Below, piece by piece: positions 1-9,583 of a stretch of 64,000 bases of DNA. Source of the DNA: Allobosea sp. 67-29 (lineage in GTDB: Bacteria; Pseudomonadota; Alphaproteobacteria; Rhizobiales; Beijerinckiaceae). The stretch spans positions 54,414 through 118,413 of the forward strand of contig NZ_MKSQ01000013.1 of assembly GCF_001898115.1 (NCBI RefSeq), given 5' to 3'. The notes below the pieces were generated by a model. That model did not search any database, was not told the origin of the DNA, and saw nothing but the letters and a program-made list of their open reading frames with translations. Position 1 is the stretch's first letter. The number at the start of each line of letters is the position of its first letter. The position numbers and the translations under genes are program-made.

Positions 1-175
1 CCAAGGCGCGGAGACGAGATAGCGCTTGGGCCGGAGCCTTGGACGGCTCCAGCTTCGGATGCTGCTTAACCGCTTTGCGCGCTTGATTGCAACTCGTATA
101 AGCGCGCTTCCTTTCGAGAACTTTTCGACGCCGCGTCCGATCCGGTGCGGTGCCCCACGGGACCCGCCGCCTGCC

Positions 176-919
176 ATGCCGAATCCGATGATTCTCGTTC
201 CCGCCCGCATGCAGTCCACGCGGCTGCCGGGCAAGCCGCTCGCGGACGTGCATGGCGAGCCGATGATCGTCCATGTCTGGCGCCGCGCCATGGAGACCGG
301 GCTCGGGCCCGTCGTCGTCGCCACCGATACGCCCGAGATCGTCGCGGCTGTGGAAAAGGCGGGCGGCCGCGCCGTCCTGACCCGCGCCGACCATCCGTCC
401 GGCTCCGACCGCATCAAGGAAGCTGCGGATCTCGTCGATCCGCAAGGGCGGCACGACGTCATCGTCAACGTGCAGGGCGACCTGCCGACGATCGATCCGC
501 GCGTCATCATCGCCTCGGTCGCGCCGCTGGAGGATCCGGCGGTCGATATCGTCACCCTCGCCGCGGTGATCACCCGCGAGGACGAGAAGACCGAACCCAG
601 CGTGGTCAAGGCGATCGGCAGCGAGATCGGGCCCGGCCGAATGCGGGCGCTCTATTTCACTCGCGCGACCGCTCCGAGCGGGGAGGGGCCGCTCTATCAT
701 CATATCGGGCTCTATACCTATCGCCGCCGCGCCCTCGACCGCTTCGTCGCTCTGCCGCCATCGCCCCTGGAGCAGCGCGAACGGCTGGAGCAGCTACGCG
801 CCGTCGAGGACGGAATGCGCATCGACATCATCGTCGTCGAAGACGTGCCGCTCGGCGTCGATACGCCCCATGATCTCGATCGCGCCCGCGCGATCCTGAA
901 ATCCCGCGCAGGAGCCTGA
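176..919 (+). CDS. kdsB: 3-deoxy-manno-octulosonate cytidylyltransferase
   Basis: Protein [38 protein letters not shown] with typical KdsB N-terminus; ORF track start at 26 adds a 50 aa non-homologous-looking extension, so start set at ATG 176. Confidence 0.9.
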   Translation: MPNPMILVPARMQSTRLPGKPLADVHGEPMIVHVWRRAMETGLGPVVVATDTPEIVAAVEKAGGRAVLTRADHPSGSDRIKEAADLVDPQGRHDVIVNVQGDLPTIDPRVIIASVAPLEDPAVDIVTLAAVITREDEKTEPSVVKAIGSEIGPGRMRALYFTRATAPSGEGPLYHHIGLYTYRRRALDRFVALPPSPLEQRERLEQLRAVEDGMRIDIIVVEDVPLGVDTPHDLDRARAILKSRAGA

Positions 920-927
920 GAATCCCC

Positions 928-1782
928 ATGTCCTTCGTCGTGTCCTACCAGGGTGAGCCCGGAGCCTTCTCCTCGCAGGCGGCTCTCCAGGTGTTTCCGG
1001 ACTGCGAGCTCCTGCCTTGCGCGACCTTCGAGGATGCGCTCGCCGCCGTCAGCGACGGCAAGGCCCGCTACGGCATGATCCCGATCGACAACTCGATCGC
1101 CGGGCGCGTGGCCGATATCCATCATCTGCTGCCGCGCTCGGGGCTGCACATCATCGGCGAGCACTTCCTGCCGATCCGCTTCCACCTGATGGGCGTGGAG
1201 GGCGCGACGCTGGCGACGATCCAGGTCGTGCAGAGCCATATCCACGCGCTCGGTCAGTGCCGCAAGATCATCCGCAAGCTCGGCCTCAAGGCCGAGGTCG
1301 CGGCGGACACCGCAGGCTCCGCCCGGCAGGTCGCGGAAGCCGGCGACGTCACCCGCGCCGCCATCGCCCCGCGCATCGCGGCCGACGTTTACGGCCTCAA
1401 CATTCTCATGGAGGACATCGAGGACGAGAAGCACAACACCACCCGCTTCGTCGTGCTCTCGAAATATCCGGAATATGCCCGCCACGGTGCCGGCAAGACG
1501 GTGACCACGCTGATGTTCCGCGTCCGCAACATTCCTGCCGCGCTCTACAAGGCGATGGGCGGCTTTGCCACCAACGGCATCAACATGACCAAGCTGGAAA
1601 GCTACATGGTCGACGGCCTGTTCTCCGCGACCATGTTCTACGCCGATGTCGAAGGCCATCCGGACGACCCGGCGCTGCGGCGCGCGCTCGACGAGCTCTC
1701 CTATTTCTCCAAGGAGATGAAGATCATGGGCGTCTACCCGGCGAGCGACTTCCGCTCGACCATCGAGGAGCCGGCGGAGTAG
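928..1782 (+). CDS. pheA: Prephenate dehydratase with C-terminal ACT domain
   Basis: YQGEPGAFSSQAA, MIPIDNSIAGRVADIH, NTTRFVVLS motifs; ACT-like C-terminus. Confidence 0.93.
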   Translation: MSFVVSYQGEPGAFSSQAALQVFPDCELLPCATFEDALAAVSDGKARYGMIPIDNSIAGRVADIHHLLPRSGLHIIGEHFLPIRFHLMGVEGATLATIQVVQSHIHALGQCRKIIRKLGLKAEVAADTAGSARQVAEAGDVTRAAIAPRIAADVYGLNILMEDIEDEKHNTTRFVVLSKYPEYARHGAGKTVTTLMFRVRNIPAALYKAMGGFATNGINMTKLESYMVDGLFSATMFYADVEGHPDDPALRRALDELSYFSKEMKIMGVYPASDFRSTIEEPAE

Positions 1783-1810
1783 CGGTTTCCGCTCTGATCG
1801 CAGCGATGCC

Positions 1811-1900
1811 CGTCATTGCGAGGAGCAAAGCGACGAAGCAATCCAGGGGGACGTGGAGCGCGGCCGCCCCTGGATTGCTTCGCTTTGCTCGCAATGACGG
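1811..1900. repeat. Intergenic imperfect palindrome (CGTCATTGCGAG...CTCGCAATGACG)
   Basis: Left arm CGTCATTGCGAGGAGCAAAGCGACGAAGCAATCCAGGGG; right arm CCCCTGGATTGCTTCGCTTTGCTCGCAATGACG; arms match except two 3-nt insertions in the left arm. Confidence 0.85.
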
Positions 1901-1923
1901 TCCAGCCCGAGCGAAAGCCGTCT

Positions 1924-2229
1924 TCAGGCGGCTCTGACGAGGCCCGGCGTTGCGCCCTTGCCGCGCACCTCGGCCTCCTCGAATTCCGCCTCCGCGATCG
2001 CCCGGCCCAGCGCCGCGTGCAGCGCCTTCGCGGTCTCCAGCGTCAATTCGACGCCGGCCCGTGCCCCGGCATCGAGCCGGGCATTGACGAAATCCAGTGT
2101 GATGACGTCCGCCAGCGGCGCGTGGCGGGCATGGTCATAGGCGACGACGGCCTGCGTCAGCGCAAACCAGGCGTCGCCGCGCTTGGCCATGCCCTCGACC
2201 GGGACGATCTCGACAATCGACGTGCACAT
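1924..2229 (-). CDS. Small conserved protein (DUF6295-like)
   Basis: MCTSIVEIVPVEGMAKRGDAWFALTQAVVAYDHARHAPLADVITLDFVN; in-frame start chosen at 2229. Confidence 0.65.
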   Translation of the reverse strand: MCTSIVEIVPVEGMAKRGDAWFALTQAVVAYDHARHAPLADVITLDFVNARLDAGARAGVELTLETAKALHAALGRAIAEAEFEEAEVRGKGATPGLVRAA

Positions 2230-2246
2230 TGCTTCCGACCCTCCGG

Positions 2247-2993
2247 TTACGACAGGTGCTTGCCGAAGAACGCGAAGATCTTGCTCCAGGCGTCCATGGT
2301 CTGCTCGGGGCGATACATTGGCCGATGCCAATAGAAGAAGCCGTGGCCGGCACCGTCGTAGCGGTGGAATTCGTAGGCCTTGCCGCATTTCTTCAGCTCG
2401 GCCTCGTGCTGGTTGACCTGTTCGGGGCTCGGCGCGCGGTCCTCATTGCCGAAGATGCCGATGAGCGGGCACGAAAGGTCTGTGGTCAGCGTGATCGGCG
2501 AGACCGGCGTCTTGGCGTTGAGGTCCTCCGGCGCCATCACCACGCGCCCGCCCCAGAGCTCGGCGCAGGCGTCGACGTCGTGCTTCTGGCAGGCGTAGAG
2601 GAAGGCGTGACGCCCGCCCGAGCACGAGCCGAACAGCGCGACCTTGCCGTTGTGCTCCGGCTGGCTGCGCGCCCATTTAACCGCTGCTTCGGTATCGCCG
2701 ATAACCTGCGCATCGGGCACGCCGCCTTCGGCACGCACCCTGGCGGCGACATCGTCCGGCGTGCCGGGGCCGGAGCGCTCATAGAGATTGGCGCAGATTG
2801 CGATATAGCCGTGGTGGGCGAAGCGCCGCGTCGTCTCGATGTAGAATTCGCTCCAGCCGGGCAGGTGGTGGACCAGCACCACGGCCGGGAAGGGGCCGGG
2901 GCCCTCGGGCTTGGCGACATAGGCGGTGATGGGATCGCCGCCGTCGCCGGCAATGGCAACATTCGTGCAGGTCATGCCTCGGTAGAACGACAT
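2247..2993 (-). CDS. Dienelactone hydrolase family protein
   Basis: AVVLVHHLPGWSEF, FGSCSGGRHAF nucleophile elbow, YDGAGHGFF C-terminal His motif. Confidence 0.85.
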   Translation of the reverse strand: MSFYRGMTCTNVAIAGDGGDPITAYVAKPEGPGPFPAVVLVHHLPGWSEFYIETTRRFAHHGYIAICANLYERSGPGTPDDVAARVRAEGGVPDAQVIGDTEAAVKWARSQPEHNGKVALFGSCSGGRHAFLYACQKHDVDACAELWGGRVVMAPEDLNAKTPVSPITLTTDLSCPLIGIFGNEDRAPSPEQVNQHEAELKKCGKAYEFHRYDGAGHGFFYWHRPMYRPEQTMDAWSKIFAFFGKHLS

Positions 2994-3068
2994 CGCGGTC
3001 CTCCATAGGTATACGACCGGCGCACTCAACGCCGGCTTCGAGCCATCTTCATGGCGAGGTCACGCCGC

Positions 3069-3473
3069 TCACCAGGGGCGCGGACCCTCCATCGTCGAAA
3101 CATGGGCCGAAACGACCTTCCAGCCCAGATCGGGAAAGCGCACCCAGCTCTGGCTCTGGCGCCCGATCACGTCGCGACCGCGCACCTTGAACTCGAGGTT
3201 CACGGTGGCGAAGTCGCGGCCGAGGGTCAGGATCTCCAGCCGGATGCGCTTCTCCTTGATCCCCGGCCCCGGCGGGCGCGCGACGCGGTGGGCATGGATT
3301 TCGGAAAAACCGTAGCCGTTCTCGCCGAGAGCGTAGCGGATGGTGTGCGGGCTGTCCCAGAAGCTGGCGTCGAGCACGTCGACGTCCTTGTCGATCAGCG
3401 CCTGCTCGTAAGCCTCGAACAATGTGCTGATCTCGGCGACCACCTCGGGCCGGTTCGGGGTCAGGTCGGTCAC
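3069..3473 (-). CDS. AtzH/HpxZ-like (DUF3225) protein
   Basis: VTDLTPNRPEVVAEISTLFEAYEQALIDKDVDVLDASFWDSPHTIRYALGENGYGF; GTG start overlaps the stop of the amidase gene. Confidence 0.8.
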   Translation of the reverse strand: MTDLTPNRPEVVAEISTLFEAYEQALIDKDVDVLDASFWDSPHTIRYALGENGYGFSEIHAHRVARPPGPGIKEKRIRLEILTLGRDFATVNLEFKVRGRDVIGRQSQSWVRFPDLGWKVVSAHVSTMEGPRPW

Positions 3474-4645
3474 GCGGCATCCTCCATGGCTTGTGCGACG
3501 GCGATCAGGCTGGCGTCGCTGCCGCGGGCGCCGATGATGGACAGGCCCACCGGCGCACCCTCGACGGTCGCGCCCGGCAGGCTGACCTGCGGATGGCCCG
3601 CCAGCCCGCCTTGCGCGCAGAGGCAGGTGATGCGATCGCGCAGGGGCTGCAGCGCCGGGATGGACTGGCCTCGCAGCGGCGCCGGGAAGGGCGTCGTCGG
3701 CAGGCACAGAATCGTTCCCGGCGGCAGCAGATGGCGCAGCCGGGCCCGCGCCTCCTCGCGCATCAGGGCCGCCCAGTTGCGATCGCTTGCCGGCACCTGC
3801 GAGCCGGCGATGAGTCCGGCGGCGACGCTGAAGGCCATCCGCGGGTTGTGCTGCTCGATCCAGGGCCGAAAACTCTGCCAGGCTTCCACCGGCTGCAGGC
3901 TGCGCTGCGCCCGCGCCCAGACGGACAGGCCCTGCGGGGCCATGAGCTCCTCGCGCGGCGAAGAGCCGACCACTCGCGCCAGCCGTTCGACCATCGGGTG
4001 CAGCGCCGCGGCGACCTCGGGGTCGGCAAAGCCGAAGGCATCGACCGCGATCAGAAGCTTGGTCGGCAGGGGGCCGGGCTTCTCGCCCAGCATCACCGTG
4101 CCGACGCGCGCGAAGGTCCGCGCGTCGCGGGCGAACCAGCCTGCGGTGTCCGAGCTCGGCGCCTGCGGCATCAGCCCGGCCAGGTCGATCCGGCCATGGC
4201 TCGGTCGGATGCCATAGATCCCGCAGAAGCTCGCCGGCACGCGCATCGAGCCGCCCGTATCGGTGCCGAGCGCGGTATCGCACAGTCCGGCCGCGACGGC
4301 GGCGGCCGAGCCGGAGGAGGAGCCGCCCGGCACGCGCTCCGGCGCGGCGCTGTTGAGCGGCGTGCCGTCGAAGGCGCTCTCGCCGAGAATTCCAAGCGAA
4401 ACCTCGTCCGTGATCGTCTTGCCGACCAGCTCGGCACCGGCGTCGAGCAGCGCCTGCACCGCCCAGGCGTTGCGCGCTGGGACCGGATTGGCTTTCGCCC
4501 AGTCGTGGTTGCCGCCCCCGGTCGCAACACCCGCGACGTCGAACAGGTCCTTCACCGCGAAGGTCAGGCCCGAGAGCGGCAAGCCCGGCCGGCCCGCGAT
4601 ATGGGCCCGCGGGCCAGGAACGAAGGCGTTGATCGCGTCGGTCAT
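3470..4645 (-). CDS. AtzE-type amidase (amidase signature family)
   Basis: VPGGSSSGSAAAVAAGLCDTALGTDTGGSMRVPASFCG amidase signature; next to AtzH/HpxZ-like gene. Confidence 0.85.
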   Translation of the reverse strand: MTDAINAFVPGPRAHIAGRPGLPLSGLTFAVKDLFDVAGVATGGGNHDWAKANPVPARNAWAVQALLDAGAELVGKTITDEVSLGILGESAFDGTPLNSAAPERVPGGSSSGSAAAVAAGLCDTALGTDTGGSMRVPASFCGIYGIRPSHGRIDLAGLMPQAPSSDTAGWFARDARTFARVGTVMLGEKPGPLPTKLLIAVDAFGFADPEVAAALHPMVERLARVVGSSPREELMAPQGLSVWARAQRSLQPVEAWQSFRPWIEQHNPRMAFSVAAGLIAGSQVPASDRNWAALMREEARARLRHLLPPGTILCLPTTPFPAPLRGQSIPALQPLRDRITCLCAQGGLAGHPQVSLPGATVEGAPVGLSIIGARGSDASLIAVAQAMEDAA

Positions 4646-4773
4646 TGTTGGATCGGCTCCGGTCTGCCGGCCGCCGCCGGCTCCTGTTCGGGGGGGCGCA
4701 AGGAGAAGGTCTCGACAGCGCGCGCCGCCGGGGCGATGCAAGCACCGAGCCGCAGCGGCTGCAGCGCCCGCAT
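4642..4773 (-). CDS. 43-aa ORF resembling the C-terminal half of AtzG (DUF4089)
   Basis: MRALQPLRLGACIAPAARAVETFSLRPPEQEPAAAGRPEPIQQ, translated by eye; stop overlaps the AtzE start; begins 4 nt before the nudC stop. Confidence 0.4.
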   Translation of the reverse strand: MRALQPLRLGACIAPAARAVETFSLRPPEQEPAAAGRPEPIQQ

Positions 4774-4774
4774 G

Positions 4775-5731
4775 TCAGATCCGCTCGCCCTCCAGCGCCC
4801 AGGCGCGCACCAGCGTATTGGCGATGGCGATATGCTGCGGGCACACCAAACCCTCGGGATGCCGGCCTTCGAGCATCTGCAGCACTTCCTCGCGCGGGAA
4901 CCAGCGGCCGGCCTCGAGCTCGGTCATGTCGAGCGTGATCTCGTCGCCGAGGGATTCGGCGATGCAGCCGACCATGATCGAGGACGGGAAGGGCCAGGGC
5001 TGCGAGGCGATGTAGCGGACTGTGCCGACCCTCAGGCCCGCTTCCTCCCAGCTCTCGCGACGTACGGCATCCTCCAGCGTCTCGCCCGGTTCGACGAAGC
5101 CGGCGATGCAGGAATACATGCCCGGTGCGAAGCGTGCCTGGCGGGCCAGCAGGCAGGAATCGCCGCGCGTCACCAGCATGATCACGACCGGATCGGTGCG
5201 GGGGAAATGCAGGGCGCCGCAGACCGTGCATTCACGCCGCCAGCCGGAGGTGCCGGCGACGGTCTGGCCGCCGCACTGGGCGCAGAAGCGGTGCCGGGCA
5301 TGCCAGTCGAGCACGGCCTTGGCCTCGCCGAGCGGGCCGACCTCGTCTTCCGGCACCAGCCGCTTCAGCGCCACCGAGCGCAGATCGGTGACGACCAGTT
5401 CGGAGCGTTCCTTCAGGGTTTCGGCCAGGGCCCGGTCGAGCAATCGTCCGAAGCGCGGAGAGCCGTCCTCGGCCATGCCGAGGAAAATCTCCTCCAGCGC
5501 CGGCCCGAGCATTTCCGCCTCGCCGTGGCTGAACCACACCGACAGCGTCTCGCCATCGATCCGGTTCAGGATCGGCGTCTCGCCGGCGACCGCGGCGATC
5601 AGCGTATCGGAGCGATGACGCAGCGCCGTCACCGCATCGGGCTTGTTGCGCAGATCCTCCCGCCGGTCGAGCCGGTTGACCGCGAAGCCGGTCAGGGAAG
5701 AGCGTTCGCGGCGGGGCAGCGTATCGTTCAT
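4775..5731 (-). CDS. nudC: NAD(+) diphosphatase (Nudix with zinc ribbon)
   Basis: CAQCGG...CTVCG zinc ribbon; Nudix box GFVEPGETLEDAVRRESWEEAGL; SQPWPFPSS NudC motif. Confidence 0.93.
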   Translation of the reverse strand: MNDTLPRRERSSLTGFAVNRLDRREDLRNKPDAVTALRHRSDTLIAAVAGETPILNRIDGETLSVWFSHGEAEMLGPALEEIFLGMAEDGSPRFGRLLDRALAETLKERSELVVTDLRSVALKRLVPEDEVGPLGEAKAVLDWHARHRFCAQCGGQTVAGTSGWRRECTVCGALHFPRTDPVVIMLVTRGDSCLLARQARFAPGMYSCIAGFVEPGETLEDAVRRESWEEAGLRVGTVRYIASQPWPFPSSIMVGCIAESLGDEITLDMTELEAGRWFPREEVLQMLEGRHPEGLVCPQHIAIANTLVRAWALEGERI

Positions 5732-5774
5732 GCCTTGGGTCTAGACCCGCGAAGCCCCGCCGCGCAAGCGCCTC

Positions 5775-6662
5775 TCACGCCTCGTCGCGGCCGCGCAGAA
5801 GATGGATGATCCCGGAGAAATCCGTGCCGCCCTGACCCCAGGCATTGTGCAGCGCGAAGAGCTGGGCGGCCGCTGCGCCGAGGGGCGTGGACGCGCCCGC
5901 AGCCTGCGCCGCCTCCTGCGAGAGCTTCAGGTCCTTCAGCATCAGCGCCGAGGCGAAGCCGGGCTTGTAGTCGTTGTTGGCCGGAGAGGTCGGCACCGGC
6001 CCCGGCACCGGGCAATAGGTCGTCAGAGACCAGCACTGCCCGGAGGACGTCGAGGCCACGTCGAACAGGGCCTGATGCGAGAGGCCGAGCTTCTCGGCCA
6101 GCACGAAAGCCTCCGAGACGCCGATCATCGAGATGCCAAGGATCATGTTGTTGCAGATCTTCGCGGCCTGTCCGTTGCCGGCGCCGCCGCAATGCACGAT
6201 CCGGCGCCCCATCTTGGCCAGGATCGGCTCGCCACGGTCGAACGCCTCCGCCGTGCCGCCGACCATGAAGGTGAGGGTCGCGCCCTTGGCGCCGCCGGTG
6301 CCGCCCGAGACCGGCGCGTCGAGCGAGGCGCAGCCGTGCTCCGCTGCCAGCGCATGGGCCCTGCGCGCGCTCTCGACATCGATCGTCGAGGAATCGATCA
6401 GCAGCGTGCCGGGCTTCACCGCCGGCAGGATATCGGCCCATACCGAGAGCACGTGCTTGCCGGCCGGCAGCATGGTGACGACGATCTCGGCTTCCGCGAC
6501 GGCCTCCTTGGCCGAACTCGCGATGCCCACGCCCATCTCTGCCGCCGCGTCCTTCGACGCCTGCACGAGATCGAACGCTTTGACGCTATGCCCGGCCTTG
6601 ACGAGGTTCCCGGCCATCGGGCCGCCCATATTGCCGAGGCCGATGAAGGCAATGCTGGTCAT
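5775..6662 (-). CDS. mmsB: 3-hydroxyisobutyrate dehydrogenase
   Basis: IAFIGLGNMGGPMAGNLVKAGHSV Rossmann motif; DAPVSGGTGGAKGATLTFMVGG; GAGNGQAAKICNNM. Confidence 0.93.
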   Translation of the reverse strand: MTSIAFIGLGNMGGPMAGNLVKAGHSVKAFDLVQASKDAAAEMGVGIASSAKEAVAEAEIVVTMLPAGKHVLSVWADILPAVKPGTLLIDSSTIDVESARRAHALAAEHGCASLDAPVSGGTGGAKGATLTFMVGGTAEAFDRGEPILAKMGRRIVHCGGAGNGQAAKICNNMILGISMIGVSEAFVLAEKLGLSHQALFDVASTSSGQCWSLTTYCPVPGPVPTSPANNDYKPGFASALMLKDLKLSQEAAQAAGASTPLGAAAAQLFALHNAWGQGGTDFSGIIHLLRGRDEA

Positions 6663-6709
6663 GGTCGTCTCCTCTCGTCGTTCTTGGTATTATCCCAGAC
6701 TGCTCGAAG

Positions 6710-6788
6710 AGCAGATCCGGGATCGTCATCAGAAAAGGCGCTTTCCCGTCTTGCGATCCCGGATCGCCGTCCGGCGTCCGGGATGACG
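6710..6788. repeat. Intergenic palindromic element
   Basis: Perfect 12-bp inverted repeat GATCCGGGATCG (6714-6725) / CGATCCCGGATC (6754-6765), followed by GTCCGGGATGACG. Confidence 0.75.
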
Positions 6789-6797
6789 TCTTCGGCG

Positions 6798-7952
6798 TCA
6801 ATTCCCCTTCGCCCGCCCCACCAGCCCGCGCGCCACGATCATCCGCATCACCTCGTTGGTCCCCTCGAGGATCTGGTGGACGCGCAGGTCGCGCACGATC
6901 TTCTCGATGCCGTAATCGGCCAGATAACCGTAGCCGCCATGGATCTGCAGCGCGTCATTGGCGACCTCGAAGCCGGTGTCGGTGGCGATGCGCTTGGCCA
7001 TGGCGCAGAGCTTCGTCGCATCCGGCGTCTTGGCATCGAGCGCCGCGGCGGCACGCCAGAGCAGGGTGCGCGCTGCCTCAAGCTCCGTCGCCATGTCCGC
7101 GAGCTTGAATTGCAGCGCCTGGAAATCGGCGATGGCCGAGCCGAAGGCCTTGCGCTCCTTGGCATAGGTGATGGCCTTGTCGAGCGCTCCTTGCGCGCCG
7201 CCGATCGAGCAGGCGCCGATATTGAGCCGGCCGCCGTCGAGCCCGGCCATGGCGATCTTGAAGCCGATGCCCTCCGGGCCGAGACGGTTGGCGACGGGGA
7301 CGCGGCAGTTCTCGAGGATCACGGCTCGCGTTGGCTGGGCGTTCCAGCCCATCTTCTTCTCGTTGGCACCGAAGGACAGGCCGGGCGTGTCCTTCTCGAC
7401 GACGATGGTCGAGATGCCGCCGGGGCCGGCCTCGCCGGTGCGCGCCATCACGACATAGATGTCCGACACGCCGGCGCCTGAGATGAACTGCTTCTGCCCG
7501 TCGAGGATGTAGTGGTCGCCGTCGAGCACCGCCTTGGTCTTCAGAGCGGCGGCGTCGGAGCCGGCGCCGGGCTCGGTCAGGCAATAGCTCGCCAGATGCT
7601 CCATCGTGCAGAGCTTCGGCAGGAAGCGCTGGCGCTGTTCGTCCGAGCCGTAGCGGTCGATCATCCAGGCGCACATGTTGTGGATCGAGATATAGGCCGC
7701 GACCGTCGGACAACCGGTCGAGAGCGCCTCGAAGATCAGCGCGGCGTCGAGGCGCGAGAGGCCGGAGCCGCCGACATCGTCGCGGATGTAGATGCCGCCC
7801 ATGCCGAGCGCGGCGGCGGCACGCATCTCCTCGAGCGGGAAGTGCTTTTCCTCGTCCCAACGCATGGCATGGGGGGCGAGCGTTTCGGCGGCGAAGGCGG
7901 TGGCCATCTCCTGAATGGCGAGTTGATCCTCGGTCAACGAGAACATGGCCAC
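6798..7952 (-). CDS. Isobutyryl-CoA dehydrogenase / acyl-CoA dehydrogenase
   Basis: Acyl-CoA dehydrogenase family sequence ([53 protein letters not shown]) between mmsB and mmsA. Confidence 0.9.
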   Translation of the reverse strand: MAMFSLTEDQLAIQEMATAFAAETLAPHAMRWDEEKHFPLEEMRAAAALGMGGIYIRDDVGGSGLSRLDAALIFEALSTGCPTVAAYISIHNMCAWMIDRYGSDEQRQRFLPKLCTMEHLASYCLTEPGAGSDAAALKTKAVLDGDHYILDGQKQFISGAGVSDIYVVMARTGEAGPGGISTIVVEKDTPGLSFGANEKKMGWNAQPTRAVILENCRVPVANRLGPEGIGFKIAMAGLDGGRLNIGACSIGGAQGALDKAITYAKERKAFGSAIADFQALQFKLADMATELEAARTLLWRAAAALDAKTPDATKLCAMAKRIATDTGFEVANDALQIHGGYGYLADYGIEKIVRDLRVHQILEGTNEVMRMIVARGLVGRAKGN

Positions 7953-7962
7953 CTCGCTGTCG

Positions 7963-9459
7963 TCAGTTCATCGTCGGGATGACGAAGCTCGCACCGTCCT
8001 TGATGCCGCTCGGCCAGCGCGCCGTCACCGTCTTGGTCTTGGTGTAGAAGCGGATCGAGTCCGGGCCGTGCTGGTTCAGGTCGCCGAAGGCGGAGCGCTT
8101 CCAGCCACCGAAGGTGTAGTAGGCCAGCGGCACCGGGATCGGCAGGTTGATGCCGACCATGCCGACCTGCACCTTTGAGGCGAAGTCGCGCGCCGCGTCG
8201 CCGTCGCGGGTGAAGATCGCAGTGCCGTTGCCGTATTCGTGGTCGTTGGTGAGCTTCAGCGCCTCTTCGTAGCTCTCGGCGCGCAGTACCGAGAGCACCG
8301 GCCCGAAGATCTCCTCCTTGTAGATGCGCATGTCCTTGGTGACGTTGTCGAACAGGCAGCCGCCGACATAGAAGCCGTTCTCGTAGCCCTGCATCTTGAA
8401 CTCGCGGCCGTCGACCACGAGCTTGGCCCCTTCCTGGACGCCAATGTCGACATAGGACTTGATCTTCTCCATCGCCGCCTTCGAGACGACCGGGCCATAG
8501 TCGGCGTTGAGGTCGGTCGAGGGGCCGATCTTGAGGCTCTCCACGCGCGGGATCAGGCGCTTGACCAGTTCGTCGGCCGTGGCCTTGCCGACCGGCACCG
8601 CTACCGAGATCGCCATGCAGCGCTCGCCGGCCGAGCCGTAGCCGGCGCCGATCAACGCATCGACCGCCTGGTCCATGTCGGCGTCGGGCATCACGATCAT
8701 GTGGTTCTTGGCGCCGCCGAAGCATTGCACGCGCTTACCGTTGGCGCAGCCGCGGGCGTAGATGTATTCCGCGATCGGGGTCGAGCCGACGAAGCCGACC
8801 GCCTTGATCTCGGGATGGTCGAGGATCGCGTCGACCGCCTCCTTGTCGCCGTTGACGACGTTGAGGATGCCGGGAGGGCCGCCGGCCTCGACGAAGAGCT
8901 CGGCGAGGCGCATCGGCACGCCGGGATCGCGCTCCGACGGCTTCAGGATGAAGGCGTTGCCGCAGGCGATCGCAGGGCCGAGCTTCCAGAGCGGGATCAT
9001 CGCCGGGAAGTTGAACGGCGTGATCCCGGCGCAGACGCCCAGCGGCTGGCGCATCGAATAGATGTCGATGCCGGGGCCGGCGCCGTCCGTGAACTCGCCC
9101 TTCATCAGGCCGGGCACGCCGAGAGAATATTCGATCACCTCGACGCCGCGCTGGATGTCGCCGCGGGCATCCGGGATGGTCTTGCCGTGCTCGCGGGCGA
9201 GCAGCTCCGCCAGTTCGTCGTTGTTCTGCGCGATCAGGTCGAGGAACTTCATCAGCACGCGGGCGCGGCGCTGCGGGTTGACCGCGGCCCATTTCGGCTG
9301 CGCCTCGGCCGCGTTGCGGACGGCGGCATCGAGTTCGGCTGCCGAGGCGAGAGCGACCTTGCCGATCACCGAGCCGTCCATCGGCTGGTAGATGTCGGCC
9401 GTGCGGCCAGAGGTGCCGGCGACGTTCTTGCCGCCGATGAAATGTCCGACCTGACGCAT
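7963..9459 (-). CDS. mmsA: CoA-acylating methylmalonate-semialdehyde dehydrogenase
   Basis: ALDH superfamily sequence with [39 protein letters not shown] typical of MmsA; start set at 9459. Confidence 0.93.
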   Translation of the reverse strand: MRQVGHFIGGKNVAGTSGRTADIYQPMDGSVIGKVALASAAELDAAVRNAAEAQPKWAAVNPQRRARVLMKFLDLIAQNNDELAELLAREHGKTIPDARGDIQRGVEVIEYSLGVPGLMKGEFTDGAGPGIDIYSMRQPLGVCAGITPFNFPAMIPLWKLGPAIACGNAFILKPSERDPGVPMRLAELFVEAGGPPGILNVVNGDKEAVDAILDHPEIKAVGFVGSTPIAEYIYARGCANGKRVQCFGGAKNHMIVMPDADMDQAVDALIGAGYGSAGERCMAISVAVPVGKATADELVKRLIPRVESLKIGPSTDLNADYGPVVSKAAMEKIKSYVDIGVQEGAKLVVDGREFKMQGYENGFYVGGCLFDNVTKDMRIYKEEIFGPVLSVLRAESYEEALKLTNDHEYGNGTAIFTRDGDAARDFASKVQVGMVGINLPIPVPLAYYTFGGWKRSAFGDLNQHGPDSIRFYTKTKTVTARWPSGIKDGASFVIPTMN

Positions 9460-9515
9460 GGGCGCCCTCCCTACGAATGGCTGTTGTGACGATCCCATGG
9501 TTTTCCTACCATTCT

Positions 9516-9564
9516 CGTTTGCGCACGGCTATAGCGAGAGCGGAACGCCAGCCGTGCAAAAACG
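9516..9564. promoter_or_regulatory. Candidate LysR operator: inverted repeat between divergent mmsA and lysR
   Basis: CGTTTGCGCACGGCT (9516-9530) and AGCCGTGCAAAAACG (9550-9564); 13/15 arm identity. Confidence 0.5.
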
Positions 9565-9583
9565 CAAATATGAGGAGGGAGGC

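Noticed and set aside
3474-5231. Upstream part of the 720-aa minus-strand ORF ending at 3069
   Set aside because: Only the last 135 codons (AtzH/HpxZ-like) look real; the rest overlaps the amidase and nudC in another frame.
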